From BP-464 sp045805505 (GTDB lineage Bacteria; Actinomycetota; Thermoleophilia; Solirubrobacterales; Solirubrobacteraceae), in assembly GCA_045805505.1 (NCBI GenBank), contig JBJMLA010000104.1:1-64000 (forward strand): 64,000 bases of DNA, given 5' to 3'. Positions 8,449-16,482 of the stretch are shown here, in pieces. Position numbers and translations under genes: made by a program. The notes below the pieces were generated by a model. That model ran no database searches and had not been told where the DNA came from. It saw nothing but the letters and a program-made list of their open reading frames with translations. The stretch's first letter is position 1. Every line of letters begins with the position of its first letter.

Positions 8449-9023
8449 ATTATCCACCTGTCGGCGAACCGCTTCGCAGCGACGACCGCATATCCATCGT
8501 CATGTACCCCGCGGTTGGAAACTTTGCCTACGCGCCGATCCCCTTGGGAGAACCGCGGTGGTCAAACGTGGCTTGCACGGTTCTGGTGGGCCCGATCAAC
8601 GTGGTCGCTCCTTACACGCAAGGCTGGGGCATCTCTTCGATTTCCGAGGCACAGGATGAGCCAGCCGTTCCTCCAACTACCGGCGGGATGCAGGGTTGGG
8701 AGCCCGACGCTCTCTTGCGCCTGACCGAGCAGCGCTCGCTGCCGGATGACTGGGATACATACGGCGGGGTCGCTGTCACGGAAGATCATGCGCGACGAGC
8801 GTGGCAGTTTCTCACTCGAGCAATGAGGCCAGGGCTTCCGCTCCCGTCATTTATTCCGCTGGGTGATGGAGGCTTGCAGCTCGAGTGGGACAACGGAGAG
8901 TCTCAGCTGTCCTACACCACTGAAGAAGGCTCCGAACCCGAGATCTGGCTATCGACGCGCCAAGAGGACGTCCGTCTTGACGAGGCGGGCTTTTTCCGAG
9001 CGTTGTCCGCTTTCCGCCGGTAG
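8445..9023 (+). CDS. Hypothetical protein, partner of the TIGR04255 gene
   Basis: I place the start at GTG 8445, which shares GTGA with the upstream stop and has GGGAG at 8432-8436. This gives 192 residues; the frame is open further upstream but only inside the previous gene. A recognisable stretch is LPDDWDTYGGVAVTEDHARR (about residues 103-122), a WDxYGG motif seen in short uncharacterised proteins next to TIGR04255-type genes. The C-terminal third is an alternating beta/charged region. There is no signal peptide or transmembrane segment. The function is unknown; it is probably a complex partner of the preceding protein. Confidence 0.7.
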   Translation: MNYPPVGEPLRSDDRISIVMYPAVGNFAYAPIPLGEPRWSNVACTVLVGPINVVAPYTQGWGISSISEAQDEPAVPPTTGGMQGWEPDALLRLTEQRSLPDDWDTYGGVAVTEDHARRAWQFLTRAMRPGLPLPSFIPLGDGGLQLEWDNGESQLSYTTEEGSEPEIWLSTRQEDVRLDEAGFFRALSAFRR

Positions 9024-9041
9024 CCCAGCGATATTGCATGT

Positions 9042-9467
9042 GTGCACTCAGAGGAATCTGATGATGCGTCGGCACAGCCCGAGCTAACTCCGTCGAGCCC
9101 TGTTCTTGGGAGCACATTGCTGTATCGCCGTGTGCATCAGGTGCACTACAAGCGTATGCCTGACGGGACCTTCCGGCTCAGGGATACCGCCTTCAAGAAT
9201 CCTCGCGTAGGCCTCGACATGTCCGTGCAGCTCGAAGACAAGTTGTCCGAGCTTGGCCGATCTGCAAACGAGCTCCGCGGAACAGATCTAACGCTAGGAA
9301 TTGCAGAGATCGAGGCGCAGGTGATGTACGACAACGATCAGCGAGTTGAGCGTACTCCGCGTCCGGGTGATGAGGCACACGGCGACGTAGTCGGGGAGAA
9401 GCCAGGAGCCAGGCGGAAAATCTTCGTTCGATCCGCAAGGTGGGCAGTTCTTCCAGAGCCGGACTAG
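9042..9467 (+). CDS. Hypothetical protein, third gene of the TIGR04255 group
   Basis: The 141-residue frame starts at GTG 9042, 18 bp after the previous stop. It reads LLYRRVHQVHYKRMPDGTFR and then AFKNPRVGLDMSVQLEDKL. This resembles a family of small uncharacterised proteins that begin with an R-R-h motif and an invariant MSV segment and that sit beside genes like its two neighbours. The stop lies within the first unit of a 24-bp tandem duplication, so the native C-terminus may have changed recently. No catalytic motif is visible. It is probably the last member of a three-gene unit. Confidence 0.6.
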   Translation: MHSEESDDASAQPELTPSSPVLGSTLLYRRVHQVHYKRMPDGTFRLRDTAFKNPRVGLDMSVQLEDKLSELGRSANELRGTDLTLGIAEIEAQVMYDNDQRVERTPRPGDEAHGDVVGEKPGARRKIFVRSARWAVLPEPD

Positions 9468-9495
9468 GCAACTCTTCCAGAGCCGGACTAGGCAA
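9448..9495. repeat. 24-bp tandem duplication
   Basis: Two adjacent 24-bp units (9448-9471 and 9472-9495) share 23 of 24 bases, with core TTCCAGAGCCGGACTAGGCA. The first unit contains the stop codon of the upstream gene. It is probably a slippage duplication. Confidence 0.85.
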
Positions 9496-9641
9496 CCCTG
9501 CCCCCTCACTTGGCGGACGTACAACGGCTACCGCTTCGGCCGAGAGGCGCACCCTCGCTCGTCCCGCAGAGGAGGCGGCTTGGCGGGCCAGCGAGCCGTA
9601 TACAGATCAGGCTCGCTCGGAGAGCGATACAAATCGGGGCA

Positions 9642-10571
9642 ATGCGCGCCGATCTCGAACCCATCCATCGCGCAGTGCGTGAAGGCCCGCTGGCGAAGAT
9701 GGGCCTCACCAAGTCCTACGAGCTGATGGAGGCGGGCTTGGCGACAGAGATCGCGCCGACCGAAGCGATCCGAGCGTGGTCTTACGCGACTGTCTCGCGT
9801 GGTCCCGACGGCGGCAAGCGTCAAGGCGCGGGAGTTCTCATCGCGCTTCCCAAGCGACTGTTGCTCGCAACACAGCATCTCAAGCGACCCGATCCGGTGT
9901 TTGTCAGCTTCACCGAGGCCGATCGCTTCGAGCTGCGCAGCGGCATGATGAAAGGCGTCTTCCTGCGAGTACAGCTCGCCTCAGGCCAGGGGAGCTATGA
10001 CATCGGGTTGGTCGGAGCCACCGACGCGCTGCTGAAAGTCATCGAGCGCGGATTCGCTGAAGGCTCCTCGTCGGCGGTGCTCGGGACCTGGGGGCCATAC
10101 ACCGTCTTCCAAGATCGGCTCGACACTCCTGATGGCACCTTCGAGATCTCGGCCCGAACCAAGGCTTCGGTGGATTCGGCTGGCAACATCGCCGCGACAC
10201 GCGGGCGCAACCTGCTCGCCGGCGGCTTCGGCCTGGTCGTCGCGGGCCCGCTCGGGATGCTGCTGGGCAGCGCCCGTGATCACGTCACTGACGGACGCGA
10301 GCTCTACCTGCTCGTGGAGGACCCCAAGTGGGCGTGGGGCGCTCCGCTTCCTCCCGATGCTGGACTTGCCGCGCGCCAGCTAGCGATCGCCATCAACAGC
10401 GCCGCACAAGCGCTCGACGAATCCGCCGACTCGACCAGCGTCGCTTTGCCCGTCGCGACGCCCGTCGACCGGCTCGAGAAGCTCAAGCGCCTCGGTGAGC
10501 TGCGGGACTCTGGAGTGCTCACCGACGCGGAGTTCTCGGCGGAGAAGGCACGCATCCTCGCCGAAGATTGA
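9642..10571 (+). CDS. SHOCT domain protein
   Basis: I start this at ATG 9642 (309 residues); the frame extends upstream to 9510 but its composition there is not protein-like. The C-terminus (about 277-309) is a SHOCT domain (LEKLKRLGELRDSGVLTDAEF, then KARIL), a short helical module that typically mediates oligomerisation or attachment. The middle carries an alpha/beta region with GAGVLIALPKRLLLATQ, which resembles PH-like stress-responsive membrane-associated proteins, and a hydrophobic glycine-rich stretch (LLAGGFGLVVAGPLGMLLGS, about residues 192-211) that may sit on a membrane. The role is unknown. It is transcribed in line with its neighbours but separated by 174 bp upstream and 70 bp downstream. 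Confidence 0.7.
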   Translation: MRADLEPIHRAVREGPLAKMGLTKSYELMEAGLATEIAPTEAIRAWSYATVSRGPDGGKRQGAGVLIALPKRLLLATQHLKRPDPVFVSFTEADRFELRSGMMKGVFLRVQLASGQGSYDIGLVGATDALLKVIERGFAEGSSSAVLGTWGPYTVFQDRLDTPDGTFEISARTKASVDSAGNIAATRGRNLLAGGFGLVVAGPLGMLLGSARDHVTDGRELYLLVEDPKWAWGAPLPPDAGLAARQLAIAINSAAQALDESADSTSVALPVATPVDRLEKLKRLGELRDSGVLTDAEFSAEKARILAED

Positions 10572-10641
10572 GACGGCCGGCGAGCCTCCTCGCACACCGG
10601 TCGGTGGCCCATCGAGCGCAGCACGCGGTTACGGTCAGCTC

Positions 10642-11664
10642 ATGGGCGATGCTGACAGCGGCGAGTTCGTTACCTCACGCGATGTATTTGACGAGGAGAC
10701 CGAGCAGCGGATGGACCGCGACGACTTGGCAAAGCAACGCGAACGGATGGGCCTGCCTGCGGTGAGCCACCCGCTCAACCCGGAATTTCCTCTGACTCCC
10801 GCTGCCCAGGTGCTCTACGACCCAGCGATGAGCGTTCGCGAGAAGTTCGACCGCCTGACGGACGTTGCTGATCGTGGCGACCAAGATGCGATCGGGGCGC
10901 TGACATCGCTGCACCGCTCAAACCCCGAAGCCTTCGACGAGAACCGCTTCGAAGACCGTCTGTCTCAAGCGCTCTGGACCGCGGGCACGCGACTCCGCGA
11001 ACGCGAACACGAGCTGCTCAAGGCCGCAGCCACATCAACCAAGAAAGCCCCTCAGAAGCGGTTGACCGAGAAGGCGCTCGAGCTGCATCTCTGCAAGTTC
11101 TACGACCAGGCCGATACCGCCGCCCGAACCCAGGCTCCGTACCGCTCACCGAACTGGCAGCCCAATCCTGGTGGGGTGGACCTCGAGGTCACTTGGCAGC
11201 GTCGGGACGGCTCAACGCGTCGCGTCTGGGCGGAAGTCAAGTGGGGCGTCGCCAACCTTTGGAACTGCGCGTGGGACGTCGCGAAGATGGGTCTGGCCGC
11301 CCGCGAAGGTCTTTGCGACGACGCCTACCTCATCGCCGGCGCGCTCCACGACACGTGGACTGGGGTGCCCGTCGCGGGTCAAGAGTTCCTCGACAACGGA
11401 GAGTGGGACACCGCCCGGGACGTACTCGGCGCACACCACAACAACTGGCTTTTGTGGAAGGAGGAAGTCAAGACCAGGCCTGTCGCCCTTCCTGCCCGGA
11501 TCACCACCCAAGTCCGAGGAGGTTCCAGGCCGATCACCCTCGCTGACGGATCGCGCTGGTCGATCATCATCACGAGGGTCGAAGCTCCAGGCTCAGGCTC
11601 GATCGACGTCGACCACGACCGCGTGGGTCACCCACGCGCGGCAACGTGGCAAGCGCTGCAGTGA
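10642..11664 (+). CDS. Putative PD-(D/E)XK-fold protein
   Basis: The 340-residue protein starts at ATG 10642. I do not recognise a named family, but residues 178-200 read GGVDLEV followed, after a turn, by WAEVKWG. The spacing Asp180 / Glu198-x-Lys200, with Glu143 or Glu147 in a preceding helix, matches the PD-(D/E)XK nuclease core. A helical N-terminal half (about 60-135) precedes it. If the assignment holds, it would be a nuclease effector. The alternative is a non-catalytic fold with a chance motif. It closes the plus-strand run of unknown genes and is followed by 171 bp without a gene. Confidence 0.6.
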   Translation: MGDADSGEFVTSRDVFDEETEQRMDRDDLAKQRERMGLPAVSHPLNPEFPLTPAAQVLYDPAMSVREKFDRLTDVADRGDQDAIGALTSLHRSNPEAFDENRFEDRLSQALWTAGTRLREREHELLKAAATSTKKAPQKRLTEKALELHLCKFYDQADTAARTQAPYRSPNWQPNPGGVDLEVTWQRRDGSTRRVWAEVKWGVANLWNCAWDVAKMGLAAREGLCDDAYLIAGALHDTWTGVPVAGQEFLDNGEWDTARDVLGAHHNNWLLWKEEVKTRPVALPARITTQVRGGSRPITLADGSRWSIIITRVEAPGSGSIDVDHDRVGHPRAATWQALQ

Positions 11665-11835
11665 GCCGGTTCTCGCTCGGGTCCTGACGCGACCGGACCG
11701 CGTACTTGGTCAGCAGCCCGATGACGTTGGTGTCGCTCACGTGCGCTGCTCCGACGTCACGCCGCGACCGTATCGGCAGCCCGCGTCAGCCGCACTCGTG
11801 CTGGACCGCCAGATCGCCATCGAGGGCTGTCATGC

Positions 11836-12741
11836 CTAGTCCCAGTCCGGCGCCGGATTGCGCTCGATGACCCGCAACAGCATTTCGTCCCAGGTGATCT
11901 CGCCGTTGGCTCTCGGTCGGCGCGGGTCCAGCCGCCAGGCGATCTTCGGGATCGGCGCGGCGGCTGCATGGACAGGCATGGCGAATAAGAGCCCTCCGAA
12001 GAGCACGACCATCAGCTTGGTCGGCTCCTGCCCCAGGAACCACATCGCGTGTTCAGGCTCGTCGACGAGCTGACGAAACACGTGGTCGTCGTCGACCTGC
12101 TCAGGAAAGAGGACGTGACCTTCGTCATGTCCATCGCGCAGCAGCCTGCGCAGATAATCGGCGTCCGGCCCGGTTCGCCACTCAGACGGATAAGCGACAG
12201 ATGCGGCGCCCAACGCGATCTTGGCTCCCATCCGCATCCACGCCTTCAGGTCCATGCGGACGCGCATGGTGATGTCGACAGGCCCTGTCTCGATACGGAT
12301 CGAGCCAACTTCGATCGACATCCCATCGCGCGCGGCCCGCTGCCGGATCTGCTCGATGATCGCCTCAGCTTCTTCCATCGAGTTGGCCTGCACCGTAGTT
12401 TCCAGGCCGTGATGGTCAACGCGGGGATAGAGGGTGAGGTCGCCGGCTTCGCTGAGGGTCGCGCGGCGACCGTCTTTTGTGGTGCCGCTGCGGAGCGGGT
12501 GCGGGACCGGCCTGGACGTCGCGCGCCGGTCATCTCGAATGTCGTGGTCTGCGCGATGGATAAGGACCCAGTCGTCCTTGAGGAACGGCTGGTCGACGTG
12601 CCGGTTGGCCCACTCGTTGCAGGCATCGCATACCGTGCTGACGGCGAACGAAGACCCCAAGGCAGCAGGGATCGGATGTTCCGGCCGTTCGGTCCCAGTG
12701 AGGACCGGTTGGCCGCAGTAGGCGCAAACCTCGGAACTCAC
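11836..12741 (-). CDS. HNH endonuclease-like protein
   Basis: I choose GTG 12741 (301 residues), directly before CAYCG and 20 bp after the upstream stop; a longer frame reaches 12825 but its extra residues look like a shadow. The N-terminal zinc/HNH module has Cys6-x2-Cys9, Glu21-His22 (EHPIPAALG) and Cys38-x2-Cys41-Asn42, the ordering seen in HNH_5-type nucleases. The rest (about 130-300) is a mixed alpha/beta domain with a hydrophobic patch (LMVVLFGGLLFAM). It is probably a metal-dependent DNA nuclease. The upstream gene on the same strand is also nuclease-like, so the two may form one restriction or abortive system. Confidence 0.8.
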   Translation of the reverse strand: MSSEVCAYCGQPVLTGTERPEHPIPAALGSSFAVSTVCDACNEWANRHVDQPFLKDDWVLIHRADHDIRDDRRATSRPVPHPLRSGTTKDGRRATLSEAGDLTLYPRVDHHGLETTVQANSMEEAEAIIEQIRQRAARDGMSIEVGSIRIETGPVDITMRVRMDLKAWMRMGAKIALGAASVAYPSEWRTGPDADYLRRLLRDGHDEGHVLFPEQVDDDHVFRQLVDEPEHAMWFLGQEPTKLMVVLFGGLLFAMPVHAAAAPIPKIAWRLDPRRPRANGEITWDEMLLRVIERNPAPDWD

Positions 12742-12761
12742 GGAGCGTGGACCGCGCGGGC

Positions 12762-13937
12762 CTAGGCGACCGCTACCCGAGGCAACGCGTCGAAGCCGCC
12801 GACGTTCGTGTGCTCGCCGTTCCAATCGAGCACGAGCAGATGCTCGCTGATTTTGTCGCCGCTGCCGTTGAGCTGGAGCGTCATGGTCAGCCGACCGGGT
12901 TCGCTGGCGATCCTCTTCGTCTTGCCGGCCGTAGCGAGCAGGAGCTCAGCCTTGCCCTGCTTACCGAGGGCGACCATGAGCGGCCGAACGAGCCCGGCCT
13001 GCTCGGACGGCAGCGGAGCCTCGTCGTTCTGAGCGGGGAGATCGGAGACGTTCCCATGGTGGAGCGCGCCGAGGTAGCCCGCAGGCAGCCACTTCAGCGG
13101 CTGGTTGATCTGCTCGACAGGCCGAGGGTCGCCATGCTCAGGCGTCCACTCGATGGTCCGGACGACGAGGCTCGCCCTCTTCAGGCCCTTGGCACCCTGG
13201 TTGACAGCTTCGACAAAGACCGAAACCGTTCCACCCGTCGCGTACAAGTAGCTCGCGTTGAGCTCGTGCCGCAGAATCACGTTCGGGGGCGGCGCGCCAC
13301 CTGCGGGCAGCCCGACGATCTTCTCAAGGTCGGCCTTTGAGAATGTCCTGTCGACCTTCGCGACCTTCCCGGCCTTCAGGAGCATCTTGGCGTAGAGCAC
13401 TTCCGCTGTAGTGCATGCGGCGCCGGTGCTGAGCGTTTGGTTCGCGCGCTCGAACAAGCGGATCAAATGGAAGGCAGCGATCTCGAGCAACGCTTCGTCG
13501 TCCGGGCGGCGCGCATCGAGAGTGAGTTTGGCCATCTCGCCAGGCGGCAATGTGTCAAGGCCGGCATCTTTGAGCTTGGCCTGCTGGGCTGGCGTCACCG
13601 ATCCGTTCCCAGCCGCGACGATCGCCTTCCACAACTTGTCTCCGTCGCGACTCAGCGTCGCGTTTGTCTGAAAGACGTATTCGCCGGCGACTTCCGCTGT
13701 GAGACCTTTGACGATGACGGCGAGATCTGTTGGGCCCCAACTCTTTGGGTTGGCCTTGATCTTGGCCTGGCCGACGCGCAGCAGCACGCCGCCATCGCTC
13801 ACAGCCCAGTCCACCCCGTCGACATCACCCTCAACTTGGAGTGAGAGGTCCTTGCTTTGGTTCAGGATGCTGAGCGCTTCTTGCACGGACACGGCGGCCT
13901 GGAAAGACCAGCCTGCCGCTGCGCCCGTTCCGCTCAT
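12762..13937 (-). CDS. Cap4/DUF4297-like double-strand DNA nuclease-like protein
   Basis: I start at ATG 13937 (MSGTGAAAGWSFQ, 391 residues). ATG 13976 is an alternative with a closer GGAAG. The opening glycine/alanine-rich AGWSFQAAVSV and the sequence Glu36...Asp43 (VDGVDWAV) with Gln57-x-Lys59 (VGQAKIK) resemble the PD-(D/E)XK core of dsDNA nucleases of the DUF4297/Cap4 group, which use Gln-x-Lys. The C-terminal 250 residues would be the sensing part; I do not recognise a SAVED domain there. No cyclase gene lies nearby, so it is not evidently a CBASS effector. It is transcribed with the downstream HNH gene. Confidence 0.6.
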   Translation of the reverse strand: MSGTGAAAGWSFQAAVSVQEALSILNQSKDLSLQVEGDVDGVDWAVSDGGVLLRVGQAKIKANPKSWGPTDLAVIVKGLTAEVAGEYVFQTNATLSRDGDKLWKAIVAAGNGSVTPAQQAKLKDAGLDTLPPGEMAKLTLDARRPDDEALLEIAAFHLIRLFERANQTLSTGAACTTAEVLYAKMLLKAGKVAKVDRTFSKADLEKIVGLPAGGAPPPNVILRHELNASYLYATGGTVSVFVEAVNQGAKGLKRASLVVRTIEWTPEHGDPRPVEQINQPLKWLPAGYLGALHHGNVSDLPAQNDEAPLPSEQAGLVRPLMVALGKQGKAELLLATAGKTKRIASEPGRLTMTLQLNGSGDKISEHLLVLDWNGEHTNVGGFDALPRVAVA

Positions 13938-14113
13938 CGCGGAGGACCCTAAACGAGCCGCGTGACGTTTGATCATCGCTTCCGCTTTGGACGACGACCG
14001 GCAGCGATGCCTTGTGCCAGAGGCGAGAGCGGCAGGCCGTTCCGCTTCTGGACCGAAAGTCGTGGAGGCTGCTCCAAAATCGTCTTTGCGCATACGCACA
14101 GTAGGGTGCCCCG

Positions 14114-14521
14114 ATGACTGACGCGGAACCGACCGTCGGCGCCCACGAAATGGCATTGGGACCGCTGACCCAAGAGGATGTCGACCTCGTTCTGGAGGCC
14201 TTCGAGGGCCAGCCCAACGAGACGTACAAGGTAGAGACGGGCGACGCGGGCGAACACCGGGCGTACGACCCCGGAACGCTCATCGTGGTCGTTCTCGTTT
14301 CGAACGCCGCTATCGGGGCTCTTGCGACCTTTCTGGCTAAGCGCCGCAAATCGAGCAGCTTTGAGTACACGCTCGAAATAACCAAACCCGACGGATCCGT
14401 CCGCCGCGAACGTTTGGCAGCGAGCTCATCGGAATCGGAGGCACCGTCTGCCGAGTTCGTCACGCAGCTGGCACAACTAACACGCCAAGAGACGCCCCCA
14501 CAGCTCGGCGAACCTTCCTAG
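14114..14521 (+). CDS. Small membrane protein, EACC1-like layout
   Basis: The 135-residue protein starts at ATG 14114. A polar N-terminus is followed by one hydrophobic segment (about residues 55-75, TLIVVVLVSNAAIGALATFL), a basic stop-transfer cluster (AKRRK), then a short beta strand and turn (YTLEITKPDGSVRRERL). This is the general layout of effector-associated constant component 1 proteins, which sit beside peptidase or other effectors in actinobacterial conflict systems. The similarity is in pattern only. The gene ends 8 bp before a putative metallopeptidase gene, so the two almost certainly work together. Confidence 0.55.
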   Translation: MTDAEPTVGAHEMALGPLTQEDVDLVLEAFEGQPNETYKVETGDAGEHRAYDPGTLIVVVLVSNAAIGALATFLAKRRKSSSFEYTLEITKPDGSVRRERLAASSSESEAPSAEFVTQLAQLTRQETPPQLGEPS

Positions 14522-14529
14522 ACACTTCG

Positions 14530-16161
14530 GTGTCGGATATTGCAGCGTCCCGGAGCTGGACTGACCTCCTGACCAACGAGGCGTACGTCCACATGCTCGA
14601 CGCTCTGGTCGAGCCCAACGACATCATCAAAGGGCATGTGCCGATCGCTGCCCTCCCAGCGTTACTGCACGAGTCTTCTCATCACACTTGTTTGGTCGGC
14701 AGTGTCGGCTTCACCCTGTGCTTCCTCGATCGCCAAGCGCGCCGTCAGCTCTCGGAAGGAGATAGAGACTCCGCAGTCAAGTCGATCATGAAGATTGCGA
14801 TCACCCTTGAGGCTTATCGGCCCGTGCTCGAGGGTGTCGCGCTCTTTACTGAGTTCGACGTTCTGGCGGGCGACAGCAAGATCATGTCGCGCCCCCTTTG
14901 GTGGGCGTTGGATCTCCACGTCGCTGGAAAGCTCATAGGCCGTGGCGAGCTGGATCTCGACAGCGCGTGGGAAAAGGAGCTCGCCTACGCGTTGATGGAG
15001 TCACGCGCCACGTTGGAGTCCACCTCCCGCCGGTTGCGCGTGTTGAGCACGAGCCTGAGGGATCCTGGCGCTTACGTACTGGGCTACCTCTTCGTCAAGA
15101 CTTGGTGGCGATGGGTTGGTCGAGAGCACTCCGTCTTCGCAGACGCCGACTTCACTGCCTTCTTCCTCGGCGAATACTTCTTCAATGATTTTGAGCTCGC
15201 CGGCATGCTTCTTGACGCCGATGCGACGCCGCGTCAAATCCTCGAGCACACGTTCTCCCGCCTGCGCGGCATGTTTGTCGAGTCCGACTGGCAAACCGTC
15301 GGCACACATTTCGAGGAGGTTATGTACGCCTATGACCCCGAAACTGCAGAGCTCGACGGTCTCGAGCTAGGCCCTAGTCCCTTTCCCAACTCGCCAGATG
15401 CAGAGCATGCTCGAGATGCTCTAGCTCGCGCGATCGCCGACGCGCCCATCGATGACCAGAAAGTCTTGGCGCGGCGCACGATGTTGCATCTTGCTTCGCT
15501 GCCGCTCGACGTGGCGACTATCTGCGGCACAACATTCGGCGTGCGGGCCGGGCGCATAGTGACCTGGGGGCCGACGCAGAACCCGGACGCTGGTAACGGT
15601 AGGGGATCGCTGGATCTCTTCCTTGAGACCGCCACCAAGACCAGCTGCACAGCCTTAAGTGTCAACGGACGTATCGCGCACCTGTCCTGCCGCGGCAAAG
15701 AACAGGGCTTCGTTGATCGTTGGGCGCGGCAGCTCAGCATTCCCAGAAACGCCGACACCTCCTCGTCGCTTGACCAGCTCATGTCGGAAGATGAGATCTT
15801 CATGGGTCGCTATCGAGGCTGGGTCGCAAGTCTCCGTGCGCATGTCTTGGACGTCGTGGCTCCGGGCGCGCTCGCTTCCGTACGCAGCAAAGAAGCAAAG
15901 CGCCGTTTGATCCTCGAGCCGGCAGGTTTCCGCAGCCTGCTCGGCCGACGATCCACGAAGGCGCTTGCCGTGCTCAGCATGGCCGAACGTGCGGGGGCAT
16001 TTCTCGAGGAGATCGACGTCACTGACGAGGAGTTCGATCTAGCCGCTGAAGCCGAGGAGCTGAACGAACGCCTCGCTGCCGCCGAGCTTCCACCGATTGT
16101 CTTACATGAGGATGCAGACGAAGCAGGCAACAGGCGCCACCGCGTCCGATCCTGGATATGA
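14530..16161 (+). CDS. Putative HExxH metallopeptidase
   Basis: The 543-residue protein starts at GTG 14530, 8 bp after the small membrane protein gene. Residues 47-51 are HESSH (within ALLHESSHHTC), an exact HExxH zinc-peptidase motif. The region LEGVALFTEFD (Glu101 and Glu108) supplies acidic residues at a gluzincin-like distance for a third ligand. The remainder is helical, with no secretion signal and no known domain I can name. A cytoplasmic zinc peptidase effector, held or positioned by the upstream membrane protein, is my reading. HExxH also arises by chance, and the wider zincin fold cannot be verified by eye. Confidence 0.6.
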   Translation: MSDIAASRSWTDLLTNEAYVHMLDALVEPNDIIKGHVPIAALPALLHESSHHTCLVGSVGFTLCFLDRQARRQLSEGDRDSAVKSIMKIAITLEAYRPVLEGVALFTEFDVLAGDSKIMSRPLWWALDLHVAGKLIGRGELDLDSAWEKELAYALMESRATLESTSRRLRVLSTSLRDPGAYVLGYLFVKTWWRWVGREHSVFADADFTAFFLGEYFFNDFELAGMLLDADATPRQILEHTFSRLRGMFVESDWQTVGTHFEEVMYAYDPETAELDGLELGPSPFPNSPDAEHARDALARAIADAPIDDQKVLARRTMLHLASLPLDVATICGTTFGVRAGRIVTWGPTQNPDAGNGRGSLDLFLETATKTSCTALSVNGRIAHLSCRGKEQGFVDRWARQLSIPRNADTSSSLDQLMSEDEIFMGRYRGWVASLRAHVLDVVAPGALASVRSKEAKRRLILEPAGFRSLLGRRSTKALAVLSMAERAGAFLEEIDVTDEEFDLAAEAEELNERLAAAELPPIVLHEDADEAGNRRHRVRSWI

Positions 16162-16482
16162 CGAGTCGGCCCCCAAGGATCGCGATGTGCCTTTCAGCAG
16201 TGCTGACGGCTTCCGCTTTGGGACGAGATGCGTACGCGCCCCGTCAGCGCAGATTGTCTCCCGCGCCTAGGCTGGATTGACCATCCTCTGCCCAGCGTGG
16301 CGGCGGCGAGCGTGATCGTGCGCGCCGCGAGCGGCATGCCCATTCGCTCGGACAGTAGACCTCGGCTGAGCTCCTCGGCGCGACGCTGCCCCTTCGAGGT
16401 GGACGCGCTGCGCCACAGCCCCCGCGCTGATCCACTCCGGCACACGCGTATCGGTAGCTTCGGTTAGCGATACTCCTCGGCG
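16162..16482. other. Gene-free interval
   Basis: These 321 bp separate two plus-strand modules. Short open frames exist on both strands but none has a ribosome binding site or a plausible composition. The promoter of the downstream CBS-HEPN gene should lie near the right end, but I cannot point to a convincing -35/-10 pair. Confidence 0.6.

Noticed and set aside
12742..12825. N-terminal extension of the HNH gene
   Set aside because: Overlaps the upstream nuclease-like gene and is Arg-rich; the zinc motif begins right after GTG 12741.
16228..16467. Small plus-strand frame in the 16162-16482 gap
   Set aside because: No ribosome binding site, no family resemblance, and a similar frame exists on the other strand.
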